Part shown: in pieces, positions 11,681-23,900 of the stretch
How positions within the stretch are numbered: the stretch's first letter is position 1
Layout: every line of letters begins with the position of its first letter
Assembly: GCA_933207985.1 (NCBI GenBank)
Contig: OW240912.1
Span: 76,572,829-76,636,828, forward strand
Reading direction: 5' to 3'
Length of the DNA: 64,000 bases
From: Pelobates cultripes
Taxonomy: Eukaryota > Chordata > Amphibia > Anura > Pelobatidae
Position numbers and translations under genes: made by a program
Notes under the pieces: generated by a model
Seen by the model: the letters and a program-made list of their open reading frames with translations, nothing else
Told to the model about the DNA's origin: nothing
Databases searched by the model: none

Positions 11681-13026
11681 GGAAATCCTTACATTAGCGT
11701 TCCGTGGGCCCCCCTCCTTTTTGGTTAATTTGACCTTTGAACTATAAAACAGTGTGATTTAAGATAATAAAAAAATATATATTATTGTTTCGCTGTGCTT
11801 AATCATTCTCCTTGTTTTCAATTTTCATATGGGGTTTTGGATGATGACACTCCCGAGCAAGCCACTGGCTGCCATTCTGTTGAAATTCTGTTGGCAATAA
11901 AAAAAATCTTTTTTTTTTAAATGCAAAATTAGAGGCCAATCATACTCAGGATTCTAATTAGATGCTGTCATCTAGCTCTTGTTGTACAGAAGATGATATA
12001 TGCCTGATGACAATACATAATGAAACAGACTACAGGAAGATGTATCCTTTTAAAAACTCGCCGTATGGCAGACCTTGACACTGTAACACTGCATTGTAAA
12101 GTACCTTATTGAGCTGGATATAGGGTGCTTACTGGACAGCTCAATGCCATCTATGAATACCAAAATGGGACAGAAAACTGGAGTTTGGAAACTGAAGATT
12201 CACTGAAAAATAACGTGGCAGGAAATGCATGGTGTTATTATGCAAACATTGTCATTGCACCTTTAGTGCTAAAATAAGCTGCATTGGTTGCTGTAATCGG
12301 AGTTCCCCCTTAACAATACTTGGAATCAAATAATATTATGTAATCCAAAAAATCTGTCGAAAAAGAATAGCTAGTACTTTAGGTAAGGGAAGGTAGAAAA
12401 CCCATAGTAGTGGGACCGCAAACTGGTGCAGAGTACGTATGGAAATGACCCCATGTTTCTTCACATTGTTGGGAAACCCTATGGGCCAACTGCAGCTCCA
12501 GACATCAAATAAAATGGATGGGACTGACAAAGATTCTAATAGCTGCCATATTACAGCTTTTATCAGCATATTAGTAGCCCTGTGCAGTGTTGCCAAGTGG
12601 GTTGCGTACAGCTTTCACCTGAGCTAATGTGCATGTGTGCAGCGATGACTCAGGCTCTTAGATAGCCAGGGAAGGGTTGGAGAGATTTGCAAGGTGTGTG
12701 CCCCACCAGCATTTGTAACGACAAAGATTGAGGATTGATTCGTTCTTAGAAGTGTGATGAGTAAAAGGCAGACTTACAGCTGCTGCAAGTTTTGCAAAAC
12801 TTTACAATTATAATAAACCAACAAGGAGACTGGCAGCGCACGCACTTGTACATAAGCCTATACAAGTTAGGGTGCTAGGTTAAATTTAAGGAAGTGGCAT
12901 TAGTGAAAGATGATTGAGAGGGACTAGTAGGAAGACTGAAGTATTAAAGAACATGAAAGATTTTCTTTGAAACATTGTTAACATTGTTTTTTGTGCAATG
13001 AGGGAGCTTGCTCCAGTAGAGACTAG
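11681..13026. other. No gene seen
   Basis: Unremarkable AT-rich sequence. Open frames at 12336-12627 lie on both strands with no recognisable family and no splice context. Confidence 0.5.
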
Positions 13027-13407
13027 CAGGGCCGCCATCAGAAATTGTGGGGCCCCTAACACAGCTCAAGGTCTGGACCCCTGGGTGCCTGCCTTTAAGC
13101 CCCGCCTCCAAATCCCACCCACAGGAATACACAAACACACAGACACAAAAGGACACAGACCCACACACAGAAAGATACACACATACTAACAGACACAAAT
13201 ACTGAAACAGGCATACCCACATATAGACACATACACATGCATATGGAGATACAGATACACACTGACATACAGACACACACACTGACGTACATACAGACAA
13301 ACAGACATACTGACATAATGGCATACATACATACACACACACACACACACAGATATATACATACACAGATACATACAAACATACTGACATGCATACTGAC
13401 ATACATA

Positions 13408-13459
<52 letters not shown>

Positions 13460-13917
13460 GACATATATACATACTGACATACATACTGGCATACACACAT
13501 ACATGCATACTGACAGAAAGACATACATACATACATACATACATACAGACACATACACCTCATTTATCAGCCACCCTCCTCTTACTTTTAAGTTGCAGGA
13601 GGATGGCTGGGGGTGATGGGAGCGGATGCCTCTCCTCTCCTTTTTCCTTCTTCCCCCCCCCAGCCGTCACTCCCTCCCAGCAGCACTTGCGGTGTAGCCG
13701 CAATTTTTAAAAAAAGGGGCCCGGTTGCGCAATTATACGGCCGCAGCACTGACCGAGCCCCTGAAGATATAGGGCCCATTGGTGGCCCTAAATGCTTGGG
13801 CCACCTGATGGGCCTGAGTGCAGATGCACCTGCGGCAGTTTCACTGCTCCACGTGGGGGCCGGGCCCTCCAGGCCCGTGACAACCATCATGGCTGTCACC
13901 CCCTGATGGCGGCCCTG
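13027..13917 (+). mobile_element. hAT-like non-autonomous element with internal minisatellite (891 bp)
   Basis: Termini are CAGGGCCGCCATCAG and CTGATGGCGGCCCTG, perfect 15-bp inverted repeats. The flanking 8-mer GAGACTAG is duplicated exactly at 13019-13026 and 13918-13925. The interior from about 13120 to 13555 is an irregular array of ACATACAGACACACACTGAC-like units with an (AT)n core at about 13411-13451. The array has few stops in several frames on both strands, so long open frames here are artefacts. No transposase is encoded. Confidence 0.93.
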
Positions 13918-14448
13918 GAGACTAGACATTAGAATGAGGAATTCAAAGGAAGACCTATATAAGTGGATAGGGGAAGAGTTGTGGAGGGAGGTGATGGGAA
14001 ATACGCATTTAAATATAATCGGAGGCAGGCTATCAAATACAGAAAATTGCACCAAATCTATTCTTTTAAAAATGCATTTTTATTTAATATAATTTAAAAA
14101 ACAAAACTTTATAACCCCTAGTGACACACACTCACTCACTGACACATTCACTTACACTGGCAGACATTAATTTACTCACTGACCGACGAGCACACACACT
14201 GGCAGACCTTCACTCACTCACTGACAGACGAGCACAGGAATTGCTGTTCTAGACCGTTCTGTCATCTGTAGCAATTAGAATAAACACACACGGCAAATGT
14301 TGTTTGTTTGAAATGTCGTTGTGATGGGTCAGCCATAGCATAAACAATCTTACCACTTGGAGTAATTCAATTTGTACAATTTAAAAAAATAAAAAAACAA
14401 CCAAAAAAAAAACAACAAAAGTTGATTTATATGTTCTGTTTTGTGCAG
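13918..14448. other. Intron end before first visible exon
   Basis: Contains a small array of CACTCACTGACAGAC-like units at about 14120-14235, A-rich sequence at 14380-14415, and the splice acceptor TTTTGTGCAG at 14439-14448. Confidence 0.6.
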
Positions 14449-14553
14449 AATGGGAGCGATCCCTTCCAGCCGAAGCAGGATGCAGAATTGCTGAACAAAG
14501 TACAGGTTTTGGAAAGACGTTGCAATGAATTGAAAGCAGAAAATATTTCACTG
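14449..14553 (+). CDS. tspoap1: tspoap1 exon (coiled-coil, first visible)
   Basis: 35 codons, phase 0 at both ends, acceptor TGCAG and donor GTGAGA. It encodes a charged helix ([19 protein letters not shown]) that aligns by position with the early N-terminal coiled coil of mammalian TSPOAP1, just before the FPETEEKV segment. Conservation is modest, so this is the least certain exon by sequence alone, but phase and position fit. Confidence 0.85.
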
Positions 14554-16709
14554 GTGAGATCAGTTACCTTATTTCTCATTATTTAATATTCTTATGAATG
14601 TTCTTAGCACGTATACATATGAATAATCACTGACCGTTCCCTTCTGTAATGGACACCCTAGTCATCATCTTTACAATCATATACATATTTTGTTTTGTTA
14701 GACCAGTATTTTACAGTGTTTACTTGAAAGCCCTTAATTTATTTTGGTATGAGTTTTTAAAATATTGTTAAAACATAATTTTCAGTATTCAAAGTGTCAT
14801 TACTGAGTAATTAATAATTGCCCTATCATAAAAGATAAGGCAAAAAAGTGTGTATTGGGAGTTTGAGATTAGGTTATTGGAGGTGTAGGATTAGGATACC
14901 TGCCTTCAAAATGCGGTGGATTATAATCCACACGATCCTCAACAAAACTGTGAATGGTGGAAGTTAGCCCACAGCAACTACAAGGCAGGTACCCTCTAAG
15001 CTCCCTAACCTTAAAGGGACACTATAGGCACCCAGACCACTACATCTCATTGAAGTGGTCTGTGTACACTGTCCCTGTCCCCCCTAGGCTTGTAATGTAA
15101 GACACTACAGTTTTAGAGAATGCCAGGGTTAGGGCGGCAAGGGATGGGGGGACGGGGACCAGAGGGCACTAAAGTGTTAGGAATACATATTTGTATCCAG
15201 ACACATCATTGTTAAACTGCATTGTAGATATTAATAGTACTATAGTGCTCTTGCCATGTGATGGATGCCCTTTAAAATTGTATTTTAGACACATTTATTT
15301 TTCTTTTTAAAGTGAATTTAAATGTATATGGACACTTTAGGCATTATAACCATTTAATCTCATTTAATTGATTAAGGCAGGGACAGTTCCAAGACACTAT
15401 AACAACTTCAATGAGTTTAAGCAGTTACATTGCCTACAGTGTCCATTTTTAAGGTCCACATTTCACTTGCATAAACCATCTCATTTTATTTTTACCCCCT
15501 GACATAATGTTTCTTTATTCTACAGAATTGATATACAAAGTTTACAGTTTCTGAGCCATAATGAATGGAGTTACACACTATAACAATAAATGCACTTTAC
15601 AGAAATAAATTAACAAATGCAAACATCGTATTAGGATTACATGAATAACACACAACTAGATAGTGCAACCAACATTTAAAAATACAAGTATACAAAAGCG
15701 CACATAGTGACTAATAGAAAAATGTTTAAAGGACAACTTGTATGCATTTTACATATTTTGGGCTAAATAATTACCTAAAAAATTTTGTATGCACTACTTT
15801 GAATATTTTTATTTTAGTTTTTGAACATATTCTATCTTACCCTGCCCACCTTCCCTCATTAAAATATACTTCTTTCTTTCTGACTCCTGTGCAGCTTCCC
15901 TCCTTTCTAAATTAGTGTTTTTAATACACAATTGTACATGTCAACGGGAAGCACAGCAAAACTTTCTGACAGTTGTAATTCTGCTAATAGCTGTTATAAA
16001 AAGAAAGCTTATAACAAACCTACAAGTACCAAGAAGTCACTCTGTGCAAAACTGAAGCTTTTCAGAGAACATTGAATGTTCCTAATCAGCTCCTTCACAT
16101 ACATGTTAACCATTGCAGTGCTTGACCCAACATTTTAGGTTCCCTAGCCTAGACTAAAAAGATCCTGAATGACAAAGATACCTTCTGGTGGCGGCAGAGC
16201 TAAAGGCTGATGATTTAAAAGAATTACCTATAAAATGATGCATCTTTCATTAAAATTAAACTTGCTGCACTGTTTCGCTGTTTATACATGAAATCTTTGT
16301 ACAGTTTTATTTATGTTGTTAATTTTCGGTTTATTAGTTTCGTTTTAGTGTTTAGCATTTCCATTTTTTTGTTTGCATATAAGGTAATTCCGTATGCTGA
16401 GTGAGATCTTGCACCTATTATCTCCAACTGAAGTACTTTGTTTTATAATGTGTAGCCCTACAGTAGTTCTTTTTATTTTGGTACACTTGCTGAGCCAACA
16501 CATTGCTGACCTATTTTTTATATAACATTGCAGAGGAAGAACATATTTCCAGAAACAGAAGAGAAGGTAAAAAGGTTAAAACGAAAAAATGCCGAGCTGG
16601 CGGTTGTAGCCAAACGTTTAGAGGAGAGAGCCCACAAGCTCCAAGAAGCCAATCTTAAAATGGTAATTATGTTTGTGTGTGTTTGTGTGTATATGTATGT
16701 ATGTATGTA

Positions 16710-16765
<56 letters not shown>

Positions 16766-19700
16766 TAAATTTTTCTTTATTTTTTCTTTAGGGCTTGACA
16801 AATTTTGTTTGGAATATAGGAGCCAGTCATTTTCAACGAGAAAGTGCAATTCTTAAAGGGACACTATAGTCACCAGAACCACTACAGCTTGATGTAGTTG
16901 TTCTGGTGTCTATAGCCTGTCCCTGCAGGCATTTCAGTGTAAACACTGCCTTTTCTGCATTGTTGCTTAGTAGCACCTCTAGTGACCGTCACTCAGATGG
17001 CCACTAGAGAGTCCTGGGTCACTGCTGCACCACGTGCAGCACCCAGGTTCAGTGTCTCCAAGCTCTGCATGGAGGCGCTGAATGTTCCTCATAGAGATTG
17101 ATTAATGTAATGCATCTCTAGGAGGAGATGCGGATTGGTACATTTGCTGCGTATGCACAAAATCCTCCCAATGCTTTCCTAAGGGAAAGCATTGGCTTAG
17201 CTGAGATCATAAAGATTGATCGTCTCAGCCATGGCGAAACTGACACGGCATGGAAAAATGGGAAGAAAGGTGAGTAAAAACACCTTCCTCGTGCGATCAG
17301 AGCACACACAAACTGACAGGCGCAAACACTGACAGGCTTGCACTCACACACACAAACTCTTGACAGGCTCTCACACACTTACGCTGACAACAGGCTTGCA
17401 CGCACACACTCTGACAGGCTCTCACACACACACTCTGACAGGCTCGCTCTCTCTGACAGCACACACACTGACAGGCTCACACACACACTCTTACGCTGAC
17501 AACAGACTTACATGCACACACTCGGATAGATTCGCACACACAAACTCAGACAGGCGCTCACACACACTCTCTTGACGGGCTCCCACACACACATACAGAC
17601 ACTCTGACAGGCTCACTCTGACAGGCTCTCTCACAAACACACACACACTCTGACAGACTCACACAGGCTTACACACACATTTTTGTTTTGGGACTGCTGA
17701 GTGGGTCTTTCCTGGGGTCCGGTGGGGCTGCTCTCTTCCTGTCTGCGAGGGAGCAGTACTCTGCCTATAGCTCCACTCTGCTCCCACGCGCTCTGTAATG
17801 ATGCCGGGGCTTAAATTACGTCATATTCCGGGTTCCAACATCATTAAACAGCGCAAGGGAGCAGAGAGCAACTGCTCTCGCGGGCGGGTGGCCGCTTCCA
17901 TGTTACTGCGGGCGGGCGGCCGCCTCCAATATTCCCCATGACAGCCGCCATCAAAGCTCCCTCCCACACTAACTAGAGAGCTGGCAAATCCCAGACACCA
18001 GGGCGAAATTTCTAGGATTTGTCGAGCCCGGTCTTACTTCCTAACAATACTGTTTTTTACTATTTTGGACAAAATAAAACAATCTGTTCTCAGAAAGTGC
18101 AATATGGTCTATAACATTCACTACTTTAATTTAATTTGTCTTGCAGGTTAGTACTCCAATGCATCTTAGGGGAACAAATATGGACGTATATAAGAAAGAG
18201 TTTGCACGCCAGCGAGCTAAAGACTTAAGTGAACAAGCTAGTGCTTTATTGGCAAAAGACAAACAAATTGAATCATTGAAACAAGAATGCCATGAACTAC
18301 AAGCTAAGATATCATCTGGAAAGGTATGTGTATTTTATGACGGCATGTGACTGTATTTTATAGAATAACTCTAAAAAATGACTAGTGTTGCATCAATTGC
18401 ATTGGGATTTAATTATCCTCATTTTGTAATACCACTGCTCATTTTGAAATGTTCTAAATAAACTAACAACCTAATTTGTATGAAATGTGTTAGGAGTGAT
18501 GTGTACAATGTGCTACTAAAACTTTGTCCTAGTGTTTTATGACTTAATTGAAAACTATAGGCACCCAGACCACTTCATCTGTGCCCCCTGCTTTAACCCC
18601 TTAAGGACACATGACATGTGTGACATGTCATGATTCCCTTTTATTCCAGAAGTTTGGTCCTTAAGGGGTTAAAGGGATTCTATATTTTTAGGATTACAAG
18701 TGACCACCCTCTCCCCACAGCATGTAAAGGGTTAAAAACTCTTAGGTCACTCACCCTATTCCAGTGCCATCTCCCTCGGCAGTGGGTCGGCGCTATGCCT
18801 CCTCTGACGTTATCCAAGTGCATTAGGTTTACCCCATTGGAAAGCATTGCCTCAGTGCTTTCCTATGGGGATTTCACTGACGATGAATATCTCCATGCAC
18901 AGCGTGTGGTGGTCATCCAGCGTCATTTAGGCCACTAGAGGCCTCCTCTAAAACTGCAATCATTTACATTTTAGAACTAAGTGGGACAGGGACATAGCAC
19001 CCAGATCACTTCAATTAGCTGAAGTGATCTTGGTGATTATTGTGCCCCTTTAACCCTGCAGCTGAAAACATTGCTGTTCAAAAAAACAGATGTGGTCATG
19101 GATGTTGGAATAACNNNNNNNNNNNNNNNNNNNNNNNNNNNNNNNNNNNNNNNNNNNNNNNNNNNNNNNNNNNNNNNNNNNNNNNNNNNNNNNNNNNNNN
19201 NNNNNNNNNNNNNNTTCTACTAACCAGAACAAATTCAATAAGCTGTAGTTGTATAGTGTCCTTTTAACTATATTCAGTGTCAGCCAGTCCACACAAGTTT
19301 TGTTCCCATACATCCCTCTTAAGTTTCCATACTTAAGTAAGAGTATGTGAAAAGTAGTTAGGGTTGCCACCTTTCTTGGAAAAACATACCGGCCTTACTA
19401 ATTTATGTGTGGGTGACATCACATGATGTAAATCACAAGGAGTGACATAAGAGAAAATGCTGTAAAATCGCCAAAAAACTACTTAGTTTAAATCTGCTGT
19501 AAAGATGGATTCCTCCCAGTGCCCCCATGTCTCCCAGTGCCCTCATGACTCAGTGCCCCCATGTGTCGATTACTCCAGGTCTCAGTGTTCCTATGTATCA
19601 GTTTCTCAGTGCCCCATGCCTCCCAGTGTCCCTTAGTGTTGTGTCCCCAGGTCTCCCAGTGATCCTATGTATCAGTGTCTCAATGCCCTATGTCTCCCTG

Positions 19701-20912
19701 TGTCCCCATGTATCCCAGGGTCCCTATGTCACTAGGACACTAGGAAGACGGGGAGACCTAGGGACACGGAGACACCAGTGACACTGGGAGACTAGGGGAC
19801 TCTGGCTGGGACACATGGGGACAATGGGAAAATAGGGGACACTTGAAGACATGGGGACACAGACACCAGGGACAAAGATACTAAAGACACTGGCTGGGGG
19901 ACATGAGGACATTGAGACATGGGGGCACTGGGAGACATGGGGACACTGAGACACCAGGGCCACAGACACTAGGGACACTAGCTTGGGGACATTGTGACAC
20001 TTGAGGCACTGAGAGACATCGAGGCACTAGGAGACATGGGGACAGTGAGACACTGGCAGACTGGGGGCACTGGAAGACTAGGGGTCACTGGGAGACTAGG
20101 GGCACTGAGACACCAGGGACACTGGCTGGGAGACATGGGGACACTGTGTCCCCATGTGTTTGTGTCATAATGTCTCCCAATGTCCCTTAGTGTCTCAGTG
20201 TCCCCATGTCTCCCTGCTGCCTTTCCCCCCATCCCTTACTTCCCTGAGCTGTCTTCCCTTTCCCCCCATCCCTTACTTCCCAGGCCGTCTCTGCAGGGTG
20301 GGAGTTGCTGTCTGGACTCTCTGTAGCTGCACCCCTGCAGATCAGTAAGTATAGATAGGCAGGGAGGGATATGCTGGAACTTCCTATCCCTGCCTGTCTC
20401 AACATACAGCGACCCCTACTGACCAGTGCTGGTATTGCATAGTAATTTCCATTTGTACTGAGAAAAATACCAGCATTTATATTGCCAGTATCACTGCAAT
20501 ATTGGCACCAGCCAGGCAGCCTCAAATACTGGCTGTGCCAATAAAATAAAAGCCAGGTGGAATCCCTAAGTGTAGTGTGTGAAAAAAAAAAAGATTTTTT
20601 TTTTTTTTTTTAAATCAATGGGCCTATTCCATGGGCCTGGGCCTGGAGCTGCAGCTCCATCAGCCCCTATGTTAATCCGGCCCTGAGTACATCATCTTTT
20701 ATCATGAAGAGGGGGCCCAGCAGACTACATATTCCCCTTCTGGCAGGTCCTCTCCCTCTTTTGCGAGAACAAAGTGTCAGAAAGTGCCAGAGCTTACGAG
20801 AGCTGGAGATGCCTGCTGGAGTGGGAAAAAGGAGTCTGATATGTCCCCTCTTCACTAGAAAAGCCAGGATTGGCCAAAGGATCCCAGAGGTGCATATTTA
20901 TATAGCAAAATT

Positions 20913-20953
<41 letters not shown>

Positions 20954-23900
20954 TTCAGAATGTAGAGCCCTGGTGACCTAGCCCATATAGTCGTATCAGC
21001 TGTACCACCCTGGCTGTGCTGGTTGTATGTGTGTGTGTGCGCTGTCTGTATGTAATGTGTTTGTGCTGTCTGTTTGTAATGTGTCTGTGCTGTCTGTATG
21101 TAATGTGCTTGTTGGCTGTATGTGGTTGTGATTATGAAATTGCGATACACTGTTTGAAACACTCATACTGTTGCTCCCTGCACCTTCCTGTAAACAACAG
21201 AAGAAGGTACAGTCCCTGCACAGTAACTATCCCTGCAAGGAAGTCTTGCCACTTGTCCAAGGCAGGGCTAAAATAATAAAAAAAATGTCCTGGCTCCCAA
21301 TGCTCAGAACTGCGTATCGGGCAATATAAGTTCCACACCCCTGAGCCTGGCTTAGAGTGAATGGATTTTCAGTTCAGAATTTCTACATTCTACTTTGGGG
21401 TTAGAAAGAAATGGATTGCATACAGGCCCGGACTGGCCATCGGGCACACCGGGCATTTGGGCCGCGGTGGCCGTGGGGCCGAGGCCGGCAGGGAGATCAC
21501 AGGATCTCTCCTGCCGGTCTTTGCAGGGCCGGCGCTATCTGAACGCCGGCCCTGCAGTAGTCTACAGCGGGCCGGTGGGGAGATCAGAGATCTCCCTCAC
21601 CGGCCCACATAGAGAATACTGCGGCCGCCGGGGGAGAGAGGGAGGGAGCCAGCCTGCCAGCAGAGGAACCCCGGCAGAGCTTTAACTTACAGCTCCGCCG
21701 GGTTCCTCTCGCGAGATTCGGAGCGTTGCCATGGCAACGCTCCGGGTCTCGTGAGAGTGAACTCTAGCCCAACAGGCTAGAGTTCACTCACCACTTGGAC
21801 CACCAGGGATGGATGGCGGCAGGAGTAGCAGGATCCCCCCTCCCAGGCATAAGGTAAGCAGGGAGGGGGGATATCAGCAGGGCACATAACACTCCCAGCA
21901 CCCCTGACACTCACACACACACACTGCACCCCTGACACTCACAGCACCCTCACACACTGCACCCCTGACACTCACACACACACACTTCGACCCTGACACT
22001 CACACACACTGACCCCTGACACTCACACACACACACTGCGCCCCTGACACTCACAGCACCCTCACACACTGCACCCCTGACACGCACAGCACTCTCACAC
22101 ACTGCACCCCTGACACTCACAGCACCCTCACACACTGCACCCCTGACACTCACTGCACCCCTGACACGCACAGCACCCTCACACACACACTGCACGTCTG
22201 ACCCTCACAGCACACACACTGCACGTCTGACACTCACAGCACCCTCACACACACACTGCACGTCTGACCCTCACAGCACACACACTGCACGTCTGACACT
22301 CACAGCACCCTCACACACACACACACTGCACCCCTGACACGCACAGCACCCTCACACACCCACTGCACATCTGAAACAGCACAAACAAAATGCACCCCTA
22401 ACACTCAGAGCACCCTCACACACACACTGCACCCCTGACACACACAGCACCCTCACACACACACTGCACATCTGACACAGCACAAACAAAATGCACCCCT
22501 AACACTCAGAGCACCCTCACACAGTGCACCCTTGACACACACAGCACACACACTGCACCCCTGACACTCTCAGCACCCTCACACACACTGCGCGTCTGAC
22601 ACAGCACAAACAAAATGCACCTCTAACACTCACCGCACCCTCACACACACACAGCACCCCTGACACTCACAGCACCCTCACACACACACACTGCACCCCT
22701 GACACACACAGCACACACACTGCACCCTTGACACTCACAGCACCCTCACACACACACACACTGCACCCCTGACACGCACTGCACCCCTGACACTCACAGC
22801 ATCCTCACTCACACACTACACGTCTGACACTCACAGCACACACAAAATGCACCCCTAACACTCACAGCACCCTCACACACACACATTGCACCCCTGACAT
22901 GCACAGCACACACACTGCACCCCTGACACTCACAGCACCCTCACACACACACACTGCACCCCTGACACGCACATCACACACCCTCACTTACACACACTGC
23001 ACCCCTGACACTCACAGCTTCCTCACATGCATACACTGCACTCTCACACACAGCTTCCTCACATGCACATAGCACCCTCATGCAAACACAGCACCCACTC
23101 ACACACAGCACACACACACTGCACCCATCACACACACAGCACCCTTACCCACATAGCACCCTCACGCAAACGCAGCACCCATCACTCACACACACACTAC
23201 ACCCCTTACACACACACACACACACACACACAGAGCACCCTCACACACACTGCGCAATATGCTTTCCTGGCATTTTTGTCTCCTGGTATCCCAACTATGG
23301 AGACACCAGAGACAAATTTCAAACAAACACAGTGCAAGCATGTTATTAAATTTGCTTGCGCTGTGCAGAACAAATACAGGGTATTTTTCTCATGCCAGAG
23401 CTCTTCAGCAGAGCTCTGTGCATGGTCTACCCTGGAAGAGCATTGAACCAACATGCTCACTTTGTGATGGGGCGTGCTTGTCATTGGTGATGACAAAACA
23501 CACCCTATCTGGACCCGCCCCCTTTTTAGTGGGCCGCTGTAATTAAAAAATGCCCGGGCCGAATTTTCTTCCCAGTCCGGCCCTGATTGCATAGAGCTAT
23601 CTAGATAATTGCTCAGTACCATCAATTACATCATTCCTAAAGCAAAGAAGTGAGCAAACCTTGTGTTTACCTCCCTGGCTAGTGTGTGGTACACCAATAG
23701 ATAAACTTTATCACTCTAAGAATATTATGTTTAGAGGAGCAGAATTACCGGTAATCCACTGTACTCTCTGGCAGGCCCGGACTGGCCATCGGGCACACCG
23801 GGCAAATGCCCGGTGGGCCGAGGTGGCCGTGGGGCCGAGGCCGGCAGGGAGATCACAGGATCTCTCCTGCCGGTCTTTGCAGGGCCGGCGCTATCTGAAC

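Noticed and set aside
12944..13710. Several overlapping 125-204-codon open frames on both strands
   Set aside because: They cross the CA/TA minisatellite of a hAT-like element; periodic peptides on both strands are artefacts.
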